Source of the DNA: Thalassotalea fonticola
GTDB taxonomy: Bacteria; Pseudomonadota; Gammaproteobacteria; Enterobacterales; Alteromonadaceae
Length of the DNA stretch: 64,000 bases
Assembly: GCF_032911225.1 (NCBI RefSeq)
Contig: NZ_CP136600.1
Coordinates: 1 to 64,000, forward strand
Direction: 5' to 3'
Of this stretch, positions 25,272 to 34,099 are shown piece by piece (position 1 is the first letter of the stretch; the number at the start of each line of letters is the position of its first letter). The translations under genes and the position numbers were made by a program. The notes beneath the pieces were generated by a model, which saw only the letters and a program-made list of their open reading frames with translations, was not told the DNA's origin and did no database searches.

Positions 25272-25946
25272 TTAAGTAACAACAGGTTTTGACTGTGTAG
25301 TTGTTAAACCATTACTAGCTTCAGTCTTGCACTTTAAAGCTCGTTTAAGTAACTTAGCGTTTGAAGATACCTCACAGTCAGTTAGGAGCTCTTTAATGAT
25401 TGTTACTATGGAGTCATATAAACCATTTGGTGTCGACGTTGGTTCTGAGTCAGTGAAATTGCTAATTGCTTCGCGGATATCAACGGCTAAAAATATTAAT
25501 GAATCTTGTTTTAGTCGACCTTTACCATATCGTTTTACAACATCATATTTGTAATCGACCAATTTTTTGTGAAGATTAATTTCATATTGGACGTCGTCTT
25601 TTAAATTGAGGTCGACAGATAGAGCTGAATTTTTTTGTAGTTGTTGAAGAGATCTAATTCCTTCTTCAATACTTGATATTGCTTTATTTAGAAGATTTTG
25701 CTGGTTAGATGGTTTACTTTCTTCCTCAAAGTTTTTGAATGCTAAGTAGTCCGATACTGCTTTACTTAGAGCATTATTGAACTTAGTTTTATTGCTAATG
25801 TTTATATTTAACGAATCACATTGGCAAATTATTTGAGCTAAAATGTCTGCAGGTATCTCTGGAAAGTAATGTTTTTGCTGTTCAGCTGGCATTTCATGCC
25901 AAGCAACCGGGTATGTAACACCAACAGCATTCCATGGTTTTGTCAT
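25272..25946 (-). CDS. Uncharacterised protein downstream of the integrase
   Basis: A 224-residue soluble, mostly helical protein starting MTKPWNAVGVTYPVAWHEMP. A central helix-rich region (about 75-140) could form a coiled coil (NKAISSIEEGIRSLQQLQKN). No known family is seen. It follows the integrase stop by 9 bases on the same strand, so it is probably in one transcript with it. A role in recombination or element control is possible only by position. Confidence 0.55.
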   Translation of the reverse strand: MTKPWNAVGVTYPVAWHEMPAEQQKHYFPEIPADILAQIICQCDSLNINISNKTKFNNALSKAVSDYLAFKNFEEESKPSNQQNLLNKAISSIEEGIRSLQQLQKNSALSVDLNLKDDVQYEINLHKKLVDYKYDVVKRYGKGRLKQDSLIFLAVDIREAISNFTDSEPTSTPNGLYDSIVTIIKELLTDCEVSSNAKLLKRALKCKTEASNGLTTTQSKPVVT

Positions 25947-25955
25947 TATTTACCC

Positions 25956-27203
25956 TCAATTAAATAAACTTAAAGTTTTTCCACACGATATGTTCATATT
26001 ACCTTCGCTACAATGCTCAATATGGTTGCTCCACCACTGCATCATTTTACGTCGTTGATCTAGATATTGAGCTCGGTTGTAGGCAGAACGCACTTCATTT
26101 CGATCAATATGGGCTAATGCTGATTCAATGACGTCAAAAGGAAATTCATTTTCATTTAAAGTTGTGCTAGCTATCGATCGCAACCCGTGTGCTACCAATT
26201 TACCCGCATACCCCATTCTCTTGATGGCCATATTTACAGATTGATTATTCGCTGATCTTCTTGGGTTTACGCTATTTGGAAAGATATGTTCTCGTTTACC
26301 ACTTATTTGTTTCATCGTCTCAAGCAAGTGAAGTAATTGGTGTGATAAAGGTACAACGTGAGCACGTTTATTCTTCATTCGTTTGCCTGGAATATGCCAT
26401 TCTTTAGTATCAAATTTTATTTCATCCCATCGCGCACCCGCTGCTTCGCTTGGTCTTACCATAGTATGAAGCTGCCATAGGATCATTTGGTAAGTAATTG
26501 GCTTAATACTGGCTGATTTTAAATCAGTCATAAATTTAGGAAGTTCATCAGGAGTAATTGTTGGTAGGTGTTTCTTCTTAGGCTTTTCGAACGCAGCATT
26601 TATACCTGTTAAAGGATTAGCATGAATAACACCAGTATTAACTGCAAAGGTCATGACTTCGTTTAGCCTTTGGCATACCCTTTTAATGGTCTCAAACTGT
26701 GGTTTTTTGAGTTTACTTAGTGGCCTTAAAGCTTCAATTGTCAACGGGGCTGTCACCTGCGATATAGGATAATTACCTAATTTAGGAAAAACATGAAGCT
26801 TAAAAGACCGCCATACGTCGTCGGCATAGTCGGGCGTTATTCTCGTTTTCTTTATTACGAACCAATTGTAGGCAATAATTTCTAGGGTATTTTTGAACTT
26901 TTGTTGTTGGCTCTGTTGAAGTTTGTTTCTGTACTGTAGTGGGTCAATCTCGGTAGCTATTAGTTTTCGAGCCTCATCACGTTTTTTTCTTGCATCGGCT
27001 AGAGAAACTTCGGGCCAAGATCCAAAACTTATCATAGCTCGTTTCTTAGTAATTGGTTGTGTATAGCGGAATCGCCACAGTTTAGAACCATTTACTTTGA
27101 CAATTATTGCAAGCCCACCACCGTCAAAAAGGGTCATGTCTTTAAGTACTGCCTTTGCATTCTTTATCTGGGTTGCATTTAGTGGTGTAGTAACTTTAGC
27201 CAT
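25956..27203 (-). CDS. P4-type tyrosine integrase of the island
   Basis: The start is taken at ATG 27203 (MAKVTTPLNATQIKNAKAVL), the normal beginning of this family; frames from 27260 add an unlikely leader. The 415-residue protein has the DUF4102 arm-binding domain (residues 1-90), an SAM-like core-binding domain (about 100-190) and a catalytic domain with Arg in TMVRPSEAAGARW, HGLRS (H and R), His in LAHID and the nucleophile Tyr in SAYNRAQYLD. All catalytic residues are present, so it is probably active. Next to ssrA and pointing away from it, it most likely catalyses recombination at the tmRNA 3' end. Confidence 0.92.
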   Translation of the reverse strand: MAKVTTPLNATQIKNAKAVLKDMTLFDGGGLAIIVKVNGSKLWRFRYTQPITKKRAMISFGSWPEVSLADARKKRDEARKLIATEIDPLQYRNKLQQSQQQKFKNTLEIIAYNWFVIKKTRITPDYADDVWRSFKLHVFPKLGNYPISQVTAPLTIEALRPLSKLKKPQFETIKRVCQRLNEVMTFAVNTGVIHANPLTGINAAFEKPKKKHLPTITPDELPKFMTDLKSASIKPITYQMILWQLHTMVRPSEAAGARWDEIKFDTKEWHIPGKRMKNKRAHVVPLSHQLLHLLETMKQISGKREHIFPNSVNPRRSANNQSVNMAIKRMGYAGKLVAHGLRSIASTTLNENEFPFDVIESALAHIDRNEVRSAYNRAQYLDQRRKMMQWWSNHIEHCSEGNMNISCGKTLSLFN

Positions 27204-27208
27204 TTTTG

Positions 27209-27255
27209 GTATACCTTTACTGTTTAATATATAAACGTATACCAATAAGTATACC
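27209..27255. promoter_or_regulatory. Putative integrase arm-type sites at the ssrA end
   Basis: GTATACC occurs at 27209-27215, 27237-27243 and 27249-27255. On the minus strand the last two form GGTATACTTATTGGTATAC. The same palindrome, with two changes, lies near the distal att at 1024-1041. The positions between the integrase and att fit arm-type binding sites. Confidence 0.6.
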
Positions 27256-27352
27256 TTCAATATTTGTATATGTATGGATGGTATTAGATAAGGTTAGATT
27301 ATAAGTGACTGATTTGCAAATATAAATTATAACTATAGTTATATTTCAGACG

Positions 27353-27380
27353 AAAAAAAAGAGCTCAGGAAAGCTCTTAT
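27353..27380 (-). terminator. ssrA terminator, carried by the island
   Basis: On the minus strand AAGAGCT-TTCCTG-AGCTCTT is followed by a run of T, 10 bases past the tmRNA 3' end. It lies inside the island, so the element itself ends ssrA transcription. Confidence 0.75.
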
Positions 27381-27389
27381 TCTCTAAAT

Positions 27390-27740
27390 TGGTGGAGCGG
27401 GGGGGATTTGAACCCCCGTCCGAAAAACCTACATCCTCGGTACTACATGCTTAGTCGTTTATTTATTTAACCAATCGGACGTCAAACGACAGACTTCCTC
27501 ATGGTGAGTCTGATACTGTTTCGCGGTTCACCGTCAGACGCAGTTCCCTCGCTAACCTATTTGGGGTGACCATCGATCCTCTAAACAACAGGTAAATTTA
27601 CGAGGGGATGGCTAGCCTTAAGCGGCTAGTGCGAACGTTTCGTCGTTAGCAATTATAGTTTTGCGGCTTTTTACCAGGCCAACCGCCCCTGGGCATGCAC
27701 CTTGGGTTTCGTGAATCCCGTCGAATCCTGAATCCGCCCC
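27390..27740 (-). ncRNA. ssrA: tmRNA (ssrA)
   Basis: The 5' end GGGGCGGATTCAGGATTCGA at 27740 pairs as acceptor stem with CCGCTCC before ACCA at 27390, giving 351 nt. The T-arm reads CGGGGGTTCAAATCCCCC. The tag frame at 27650-27618 encodes ANDETFALAA then TAA, typical of Alteromonadales tags. tmRNA with SmpB rescues stalled ribosomes and marks the unfinished protein for ClpXP. Its 3' end is the attachment site of the island. smpB lies 0.8 kb away. Confidence 0.95.
27391..27412. repeat. ssrA-side att site
   Basis: The acceptor and T-arm end of ssrA; GCGGGGGGGATTTGAA here is repeated exactly at 954-969. The crossover lies somewhere in this stretch. Confidence 0.75.
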
Positions 27741-27967
27741 AAAGGTTCTATCTGTTTACGAAATAACATAATAGAATGGCTATTGTATCGCGTATTTAGT
27801 GAATAAACAACGCGAGCATTAAATGTACAAAAATTGTCTTAACATTAGACTTTTAATTGCTATTCACTATAAAAATCTTATATTATTGTTCAATTGCTAC
27901 ACTCATTAGACCAGTTCTGTTAATGTAAGTTCTGGTCCAATTAATTAGAATTGTTATAGGGTTATAC

Positions 27968-28435
27968 ATGGCACAGCCGAAATTGTTAGAAATATATAAT
28001 AAATGGCACAAATATTCGTTTGGTAATCGCTTGTTTTCTTGGTTCTTTGCTCGTTGGGCACCGTACTTTCAAACGATCAAACCATACGTTGTTGAACTTC
28101 GCCCTGGTTATTGTGAAGTCTTGATTAAAAAACGTAAGATAGTAGAAAACCATATAGGTACAGTTCATGTTATTGCTATTTGCAATGGCTTAGAAATGGC
28201 GATGGGCGCAGTGTCTGAGGCTTCAATTCCTGCCCATCTTCGTTGGATCCCAAAAGGTATGAGCTTAGATTACACCGCCAAAGCTGGAACTGATATCCGC
28301 TGTGTAGCCGATTTAGCAGACTTAGTTTGGGATGAAGGAGACTTTTTAGTACCGGTTACCGCTTATGATGCGAATAATGTGGTTGTGGTCACAGGAACTA
28401 TTAAATTATGGGTGAGCAAAAAGCCGAATAAATAA
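27968..28435 (+). CDS. DUF4442 hotdog-fold protein
   Basis: A 155-residue protein with the DUF4442 pattern: FSWFFARWAPYFQTIKPYVV, an internal NHIGTVHVIAICNGLEMAMG (the hotdog helix), then SLDYTAKAGTDIRC in the second half. The family is related to acyl-CoA thioesterases, but its substrate is not known. TAGGG precedes the ATG at 9 bases. It stands alone on the plus strand between ssrA and smpB and ends in a hairpin shared with smpB. Confidence 0.75.
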   Translation: MAQPKLLEIYNKWHKYSFGNRLFSWFFARWAPYFQTIKPYVVELRPGYCEVLIKKRKIVENHIGTVHVIAICNGLEMAMGAVSEASIPAHLRWIPKGMSLDYTAKAGTDIRCVADLADLVWDEGDFLVPVTAYDANNVVVVTGTIKLWVSKKPNK

Positions 28436-28451
28436 TCAATTGATGATAAAA

Positions 28452-28482
28452 GAACGCCTGCTTGTTTATGTAGCAGGCGTTC
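28452..28482. terminator. Bidirectional hairpin between DUF4442 gene and smpB
   Basis: GAACGCCTGCT and AGCAGGCGTTC form an 11-bp perfect stem between two converging genes. Confidence 0.6.
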
Positions 28483-28544
28483 ATTTCAAAGATGCATTAG
28501 CTGAGTTTTCTATAGGGAGTATTGGCTAATTTAGAAAAACCCTA

Positions 28545-29024
28545 CTATTGAGATTTTTGCTTCATTAGTCGACCTTGATCAACTTTCCACTCTCTATCTT
28601 TAATATCGGCACGTTTATCGTGGGTTTTCTTACCCTTACCAAGACAGAACTCTAGTTTTACCCAGTTCTTTTTCCAATACATTGCGGTAGCAATTAATGA
28701 ATAACCTTGACGGTCAACTGCGCCGATCAAACGATCTAGCTCTCTGCGGTTTAATAACAATTTACGATCACGAGTTGGCTCGCAAATTACATGTGATGAT
28801 GCAGAAAGTAATGGGTGAATTTCAGCGCCAAGAAGGTATGCTTCTCGGTCTTTTATGAATACGTAACAATCGGAAATATTTACTTTTCCTTGGCGAATAC
28901 TTTTTAATTCCCAGCCTTGCAAACTCATGCCAGCTTCAAATTTATCCTCTAGGGCGTATTCATGCCTCGCTTTTTTGTTTAAAGCGATAGTGTTACTTGC
29001 TTGTTTAGGTTTTTTCTTTGCCAT
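28545..29024 (-). CDS. smpB: SmpB, tmRNA-binding protein
   Basis: The start is ATG 29024 ([20 protein letters not shown]), giving 159 residues, the normal SmpB length. Signature segments are present: [52 protein letters not shown] and a C-terminal [17 protein letters not shown], whose basic tail enters the ribosomal A site. SmpB carries tmRNA into stalled ribosomes. An upstream in-frame ATG at 29057 adds unrelated residues and is rejected. Confidence 0.95.
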   Translation of the reverse strand: MAKKKPKQASNTIALNKKARHEYALEDKFEAGMSLQGWELKSIRQGKVNISDCYVFIKDREAYLLGAEIHPLLSASSHVICEPTRDRKLLLNRRELDRLIGAVDRQGYSLIATAMYWKKNWVKLEFCLGKGKKTHDKRADIKDREWKVDQGRLMKQKSQ

Positions 29025-29195
29025 AATGGCGCCTATTATACGTAAGAATTCATACATTGATACTCATAGATTTAAATTTTTTGAGAAAAATAGATGAAAA
29101 ATAATTGCTTGATATGGTGAGCTTTTATTTTGCCTTTGTTATTATACCCAAGCATCTGATACCGAAATAATTATTGGTATTAATAGGGGAAGTAA

Positions 29196-29624
29196 ATGCC
29201 GGCAATAAATCGACATGCACTAGTTATGTATAGTGCTGAAGATATGTACAAATTAATTAATGATGTAGCTTCGTATCCCAAGTTTTTACCTGGGTGTAGT
29301 AACTCAAAACTTATTTCACAAACCGATGATAAAATGACCGCATCGTTATTAGTGTCAAAGGGAGGTGTACAGAAATGGTTTACCACCGAAAATACGTTAG
29401 AACAGAATAAAAAAATCAGTATGAATTTGAAAGACGGCCCTTTTAAAAAGTTAACTGGCTATTGGCTACTTACACCATTAAGTGATGAGGCCTGCAAAAT
29501 TGAGTTAGTGTTAGATTATGAATTTTCGAATAAACTGATAGAGATGGCTTTTGGCCGTATATTTGATAGTCTAACCAATAACATGGTATCTGCTTTTACT
29601 AGCAGAGCGAAAGAGGTTTATTAA
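29196..29624 (+). CDS. ratA: RatA/Coq10-family START-domain protein
   Basis: A 142-residue polyketide-cyclase/START protein: MPAINRHALVMYSAEDMYKL, YPKFLPGCSNSKL (the typical Y-P-x-FLPWC segment) and C-terminal AFTSRAKEVY. In E. coli RatA has been described as blocking 50S joining; relatives (Coq10) bind ubiquinone, so the toxin label is uncertain. The order smpB (divergent)-ratA-rnfH is the usual gammaproteobacterial one. GGGGAAG precedes the ATG. Confidence 0.9.
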   Translation: MPAINRHALVMYSAEDMYKLINDVASYPKFLPGCSNSKLISQTDDKMTASLLVSKGGVQKWFTTENTLEQNKKISMNLKDGPFKKLTGYWLLTPLSDEACKIELVLDYEFSNKLIEMAFGRIFDSLTNNMVSAFTSRAKEVY

Positions 29625-29627
29625 CAA

Positions 29628-29981
29628 ATGTCGGTTGAACAAATTGCAATAGAGCTGGTTTATGGTTTGCCGAAAGAGCAAACATTATTATCGCTACAAA
29701 TAGACGCACAATCTACGGTTGAACAGGCAATTGTAGAATCAGGTATCTGTCAACAATATAAAGAAATAGATTTGGCCGTTAATAAGGTTGGTGTTTGGAA
29801 TAAAGCAGTAAAACTTGGGCAAATAGTAGAAGATGGCGACAGAATTGAAATATATCGCCCGCTTATTGCCGATCCAAAAGAAGTTCGTAAACGTAGAGCT
29901 GAAAAAGCAAAAGAAGAGGGCCGTGCCGATTTAGTTACCGGTGGTAGGGTTAACCCTCAACGTGCGAAAACAAAAGATTAA
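29628..29981 (+). CDS. rnfH: RnfH/RatB ubiquitin-like protein
   Basis: A 117-residue beta-grasp protein. IAIELVYGLPKEQTLLSLQI, VGVWNKAVKLGQIVEDGDRI and EIYRPLIADPKEVRKRRAEK are clear RnfH family hallmarks, followed by a basic tail. It follows ratA by 3 bases and is surely co-transcribed. The function is unknown. The usual next neighbour bamE is not at this place. Confidence 0.9.
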   Translation: MSVEQIAIELVYGLPKEQTLLSLQIDAQSTVEQAIVESGICQQYKEIDLAVNKVGVWNKAVKLGQIVEDGDRIEIYRPLIADPKEVRKRRAEKAKEEGRADLVTGGRVNPQRAKTKD

Positions 29982-30001
29982 ATTTTAATCGTATAAATAG
30001 G

Positions 30002-30388
30002 TTAAAAGAATAACTTAGCAAGTCTGGTAGTTCGACATTCTTGCTCAACAGTGCCCTTATCTTCGTCATTAAATATACCGTCTACTACAGCCACGAAATA
30101 TTGAATTTTGTCCTGAACTTGCATAGCCATAGCAAAAACACTATTCGCTGGTTTTACTGAATGTGATCTATATGAAGAAAAATTATTTACCACTACCAGC
30201 TGCGCTAAAGGCTTATTCATAATTGCATCGTAAGCATTAAAGTAATTACCTGTTACGGTTGTTATGTTTACGTGCATATCTTTAGTGAAGTTTACTTTAC
30301 TGTCTTCTAGAGCCTGAGCAGACACAGGTAATCCGATACCTATTATTACTGCCAGTAAAAAACTTTTAATGTTTATATTCGTCTTCAT
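30002..30388 (-). CDS. Small exported protein of unknown function
   Basis: The start is ATG 30388 after AGGGG (spacing 8), giving 128 residues. The signal peptide MKTNINIKSFLLAVIIGIGL ends near VSAQA-LE. The mature part (about 100 residues) has no recognised domain. It contains one cysteine near the C-terminus (EQECRTTRLAKLFF). It converges on rnfH with 20 bases between stops. Confidence 0.6.
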   Translation of the reverse strand: MKTNINIKSFLLAVIIGIGLPVSAQALEDSKVNFTKDMHVNITTVTGNYFNAYDAIMNKPLAQLVVVNNFSSYRSHSVKPANSVFAMAMQVQDKIQYFVAVVDGIFNDEDKGTVEQECRTTRLAKLFF

Positions 30389-30637
30389 AGTTCTCACCCC
30401 TTTGAGCCACATCTGAATTAGAAAGTTAATATGTTTTTGCTTAGCTTAACTTATGTTAACAAAATGTTAAAAGCTAGAGCTAATAGACAAACTGCATGAT
30501 TTATAAGATGAACGGATATATTGACAAAAAATTTCATTGCGTCAGGTATTTTTACATATATCTTACTCAATGAATAAAATTTTTAAATTTAATTTATTCA
30601 TTGGGAAATAGTTATTTGATTTTACTACCTTATTTTT

Positions 30638-30662
30638 TAGTAGTTCAAATTTTGAACTACTA
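30638..30662. promoter_or_regulatory. Perfect palindrome, possible operator or hairpin
   Basis: TAGTAGTTCAAA, one central T, TTTGAACTACTA: a 12-bp perfect inverted repeat in a gap of 356 bp. TATAAT lies 22 bases to the right (30685-30690). It could be a dimer-binding operator or a transcript hairpin. The rest of the 30413-30768 gap shows nothing more than the hairpin at 30721. Confidence 0.45.
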
Positions 30663-30720
30663 AATACCTCGTCATAATTAGTTTTATAATGTATGGGGTA
30701 CCGAAAATGAAAACGTTATT

Positions 30721-30745
30721 AAAGCCAACTTAGTTATTGGCTTTT
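30721..30745. terminator. Hairpin near the end of the LysR gene
   Basis: AAAGCCAA-CTTAGTTAT-TTGGCTTTT followed by CTGTTT on the plus strand. It lies 24 bases past the LysR stop, but its T-run is better on the plus strand, where it would end a short transcript starting near 30697. Confidence 0.5.
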
Positions 30746-30768
30746 CTGTTTAGTAGTCAAAAAACTTT

Positions 30769-31707
30769 CTAACATTCTTTCGCAGCTTCATCTACTAAGT
30801 GTCTAAACCAAATATGGCTAGGTTCATGGTGCAGTAGTGGTGACCAAATCATTTTTAATTCTATGTCAGGAATATCAAATGGTGTGTCTAATATGGCATA
30901 GCCCGGATCGTTACTATGGATCATTGCTGCTTTTTTGGGTAGGGTAGCAATAATTTGATCGTCATGAGCCAGTTGCATAGCAACATGATAATTACGAGTA
31001 AATATCTTTATATCACGTTGTTTGCCTATATTCGCTAATGCTTCATCTACCCAGCCTAGCTTCTGTACGTCTTTAGGATTCATTCCTAAACCAACACCAA
31101 AACCTGTTTTAGATACCCAAACATGTTTACTGGCCAGATAACTATTTAAATCAAAATTTTCTAATATAGGATTTGAACTTCTAGTTAAGCAAGAAAAGCC
31201 ATCACTCCATAATACTTTTTGATGAAACGATTGTGGCAGTTGATCAAATAAATTAATCGCCATATCAATTTTACCATCTTCAACGTCATGAAACGTTACA
31301 TCGCTTGGTGTCATAATATCTATGGTGATGTTAGGTGCTATTTTATTAATATGTTCTAAAAGTTTAGGAAGTAGGGTAGAAGCTGCATAATCACTGGCCA
31401 TTAATCTAAAAACACGAGTGCTACTTAATGGCTCAAAATCTTCGACTGTTTGTAACGCTTCTTTGGTTTCTAAGAGAATTTTTCGAATTTTTGGGGCTAA
31501 AGCGCTAGCCCTTTCAGTTGCTACCATGCCATCAGATGTGCGCACAAGAACAGGATCGCTTAACAAATTTCTAAGCCTTTTTAAGCTATTACTCATTGCT
31601 GGTTGAGTGATACCTAAGTGGTTCGCTGCTCTGGTTACATTTTTTTCACGCAAGAGTACATCAAAAGCGACGAGTAAGTTTAGATCTATTTTTGTTATAT
31701 TCATCAA
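30769..31707 (-). CDS. LysR-family transcription regulator
   Basis: A 312-residue protein. The N-terminal winged helix-turn-helix is plain: LNLLVAFDVLLREKNVTRAA and NHLGITQPAMSNSLKRLRNL. A periplasmic-binding-like effector domain (about 95-300) follows. The sequence resembles the NodD/LeuO-like branch (WVSKTGFG, HYVAMQLAHDDQIIATLPKK-type segment). Two start codons are adjacent (31707, 31704). The target is unknown; the divergent neighbour is absent because DUF481 lies on the same strand upstream. Confidence 0.85.
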   Translation of the reverse strand: MMNITKIDLNLLVAFDVLLREKNVTRAANHLGITQPAMSNSLKRLRNLLSDPVLVRTSDGMVATERASALAPKIRKILLETKEALQTVEDFEPLSSTRVFRLMASDYAASTLLPKLLEHINKIAPNITIDIMTPSDVTFHDVEDGKIDMAINLFDQLPQSFHQKVLWSDGFSCLTRSSNPILENFDLNSYLASKHVWVSKTGFGVGLGMNPKDVQKLGWVDEALANIGKQRDIKIFTRNYHVAMQLAHDDQIIATLPKKAAMIHSNDPGYAILDTPFDIPDIELKMIWSPLLHHEPSHIWFRHLVDEAAKEC

Positions 31708-31811
31708 ATTAATACATGAGGGAAAAGTATAAATTACATGAATTGTTATATTTATACCAGAGGTTTAGGGAGTGATTGCTTAATTAAAGTGAATTTTTAT
31801 AGGTGATTTGA

Positions 31812-31831
31812 AAGCCCGACTTCACGGGCTT
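31812..31831 (-). terminator. Terminator hairpin behind the DUF481 gene
   Basis: AAGCCCG-ACTTCA-CGGGCTT, 20 bases past the stop of the minus-strand gene, followed by TTTC. Confidence 0.55.
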
Positions 31832-31850
31832 ATTAAGTAACCTAGAGCAA

Positions 31851-32756
31851 TTAAATACTGTATACCAGAGTAAGAGATGTTTCAGTGCGCGTATTTGAAA
31901 TATCATTTTCAACTTCGGTATTATGATCCACACTAAAGGCAAACTTTAATGCTAATGATTCAATTAGTTTGGTAGTAATCGAGCTTTCTGAGCGATACTT
32001 ACTATTTTCACCAGCTTTGGGAGCATACTCAGCCGAGAACATTTGCTTGAACTGCATGGTTTCAAAAAAACTTCTCTCATAAGTTGCAGCAGCACGAATG
32101 ATTATAGATTTTTCAGTTTTGTTATTGTGCTCATCTGTTTCTGCAATTTCATCAACTTTAAAACCCGGCCCCATTTCCGCATCAAAAAATGCAGCGTCTG
32201 ACTCAAACCAACGACGACCCCAACCTGCGGCTATTGAGCTCTGATAGTCGAAACCGTTAAATCGATCTGTTTTATATGAGCCAAATCCGAATAGATAGTT
32301 CTTGCCACCTTCTTCTAAGGTGTAGTTGCTTTGTAAAGATGTTCCCCATTTTTGATCAGTAGTTACATAATCTTTACTACCATCATCGTCTTCTTTTTCA
32401 GACTTACGACCAAAAAATTCCATTTTCCAATTAGTTCGCATTTTACCAATTTCATGTTTTAAATCAGACTTTACAATACCAATTGCATAATCGTTATCAC
32501 CGGTATTGAAAAATGCCCCAACTTCAACAGCACCGCTAATTGTAGACGGGGTGATATCACATTCAGGAAACCCGATGAACTCTTCAGGTGGTACTTCATC
32601 AGTAAAGTGATAACAGTCAGGTTTGTCTTCTTCATATAAAGAAGAAACAATAGCGTCTATCGCTTCTGCATTGCTAGATTGAGTTGTTAAGTCATCTTGA
32701 GCAATAACAGAGAATGTAGCACTTGTAAGGAACGAAAGGGTTAGCAATTTTTTCAT
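31851..32756 (-). CDS. DUF481 outer-membrane beta-barrel protein
   Basis: A 301-residue protein with signal peptide MKKLLTLSFLTSATFSVIAQ. After about 70 acidic residues comes the DUF481 region: SGAVEVGAFFNTGDNDYAIG, KWKMEFF-like strands, then alternating aromatic strands ending in LTLVYSI, typical of a porin-like barrel terminus. Members are called salt-induced outer membrane proteins (YdiY). It is a monocistronic gene flanked by hairpins. The role is unknown. Confidence 0.8.
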   Translation of the reverse strand: MKKLLTLSFLTSATFSVIAQDDLTTQSSNAEAIDAIVSSLYEEDKPDCYHFTDEVPPEEFIGFPECDITPSTISGAVEVGAFFNTGDNDYAIGIVKSDLKHEIGKMRTNWKMEFFGRKSEKEDDDGSKDYVTTDQKWGTSLQSNYTLEEGGKNYLFGFGSYKTDRFNGFDYQSSIAAGWGRRWFESDAAFFDAEMGPGFKVDEIAETDEHNNKTEKSIIIRAAATYERSFFETMQFKQMFSAEYAPKAGENSKYRSESSITTKLIESLALKFAFSVDHNTEVENDISNTRTETSLTLVYSI

Positions 32757-32883
32757 TTTATAATAAATAGAGCTTTTTAACTCTATTCTTTCTTTAGGTT
32801 ATTATTGTGATCAACATATTAGCGAAAGCATTATAACGAAGTTAACAAAGCAGACCAGTATTTTTCATTATAAATGACAACAA

Positions 32884-32904
32884 AAAAGGGCTCGAAAGCC
32901 CTTT
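32884..32904 (-). terminator. Terminator behind fba
   Basis: AAAGGGCT-CGAA-AGCCCTTT, within 50 bases of the fba stop; it could serve both directions. Confidence 0.6.
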
Positions 32905-32934
32905 AATAACGATAAGTTAAGGTAACTATCTGAT

Positions 32935-33999
32935 TTATTTGATTAAAGCATCTAGTTCGCCACTGACATAACGAGCGTACATATTATCTAAAGAAATACA
33001 TTTGAACTTGCTAGCATGGCCAGCAGTGTTGAATGCTTCATAACGAGCTTTAACAATATCGTACATAGCATCAGTTGTTACTTGTAAGAATTTACGCGGG
33101 TCAAATTCAGATGGGTTGTGTGCTAAAAAGCGACGAACAGCACCCGTAGAAGCAAGACGTAAATCAGTATCGATGTTTACTTTACGAACGCCATTTTTAA
33201 TACCTTCTTGAATTTGCTCAACTGGCACACCATAAGTTTCAGGGATATTGCCACCATATTCGTTAATTACCGCTAACCACTCTTGTGGCACAGATGAAGA
33301 TCCGTGCATTACCAAGTGAGTGTTTGGAATGCGAGCATGGATAGCCTTAATACGATCAATTGATAAAATGTCACTTGTTGGTGGACGAGTAAACTTGTAT
33401 GCACCGTGTGAGGTACCACAAGCAATAGCTAACGCATCAACTTGAGTTTTTGCAACGAAATCAGCTGCTTCTTCAGGATCAGTAAGCATTTGTTCAGCAG
33501 TTAAAACGCCTTCTGCACCAATACCGTCTTCTTCACCTGCCATGCCAGTTTCTAATGAACCTAAACAGCCAAGTTCACCTTCAACACTAACACCACAAGC
33601 ATGTGCCATCTCAACAGTTCGGCGAGTAACGTCTACATTGTATTCATAAGATGAAGGTGTTTTACCATCTTCGCCTAATGAACCATCCATCATAACTGAT
33701 GAAAAGCCAAGCTGAATCGAACGCTGACATACAGCAGGAGATGTACCATGATCTTGGTGCATAACTACTGGAATTTCTGGAAACTCTTCCGTAGCAGCAA
33801 GAATTAAGTGACGCAGAAAGGGTGCACCAGCATATTTACGAGCACCAGCTGATGCTTGTAAAATTACCGGGCTGTCAGTATCGCGAGCGGCAAGCATAAT
33901 TGCACGTACTTGCTCAAGATTGTTTACGTTAAACGCAGGGATACCATAGTCAAACTCTGCTGCATGGTCTAGCATTTGACGCATAGAAATTAAAGCCAT
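32935..33999 (-). CDS. fba: Fructose-bisphosphate aldolase, class II
   Basis: The start is ATG 33999 ([20 protein letters not shown]) with AAGGAG eight bases before it, giving 354 residues. Zn ligands are visible in HQDHGTSP, in the E of [10 protein letters not shown], in [10 protein letters not shown] and in [10 protein letters not shown]. The DHGTS and GxxK-x-NIDTD segments place it in the class IIB (Calvin-type, Fba/CbbA) subgroup. It converts fructose-1,6-bisphosphate to the two triose phosphates in glycolysis and gluconeogenesis. It is last in the order tkt-epd-pgk-fba on one strand. Confidence 0.95.
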   Translation of the reverse strand: MALISMRQMLDHAAEFDYGIPAFNVNNLEQVRAIMLAARDTDSPVILQASAGARKYAGAPFLRHLILAATEEFPEIPVVMHQDHGTSPAVCQRSIQLGFSSVMMDGSLGEDGKTPSSYEYNVDVTRRTVEMAHACGVSVEGELGCLGSLETGMAGEEDGIGAEGVLTAEQMLTDPEEAADFVAKTQVDALAIACGTSHGAYKFTRPPTSDILSIDRIKAIHARIPNTHLVMHGSSSVPQEWLAVINEYGGNIPETYGVPVEQIQEGIKNGVRKVNIDTDLRLASTGAVRRFLAHNPSEFDPRKFLQVTTDAMYDIVKARYEAFNTAGHASKFKCISLDNMYARYVSGELDALIK

Positions 34000-34099
34000 T
34001 ACCAACACTCCTTTTGTGTGTGATATAAGCGGTTAAAACCACTTTTAGTATAGTTTAAAGTTATAAAAATATATTTTAATTAAGTGTATTTAATTATGT

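Larger units (their letters stand above)
949..27412. mobile_element. Genomic island integrated at the 3' end of ssrA
   Basis: Both ends share GCGGGGGGGATTTGAA, which is the T-arm/acceptor end of tmRNA (27397-27412 and 954-969). With one deleted base the match extends to TGGTGG. The integrase lies just inside the ssrA end and reads away from it. Both ends carry the motif GTATAC-N-TATTG-N-TATAC (1024-1041 on plus; 27238-27255 on minus), as expected of integrase arm sites. Contents are an integrase, AlpA-like protein, primase-helicase, NYN protein, retron, cassette runs and Gabija-like genes. An internal decayed end-like copy at 7413-7600 suggests the island is a composite of at least two elements. 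The ends are supported by sequence; the history is inferred. Confidence 0.75.

Noticed and set aside
25956..27203. Integrase as an integron integrase (IntI) serving the cassette runs
   Set aside because: It has the DUF4102 arm-binding N-terminus and P4-type layout and lies at ssrA with matching arm sites; I see no IntI-specific extra helix. It more likely serves the island ends.
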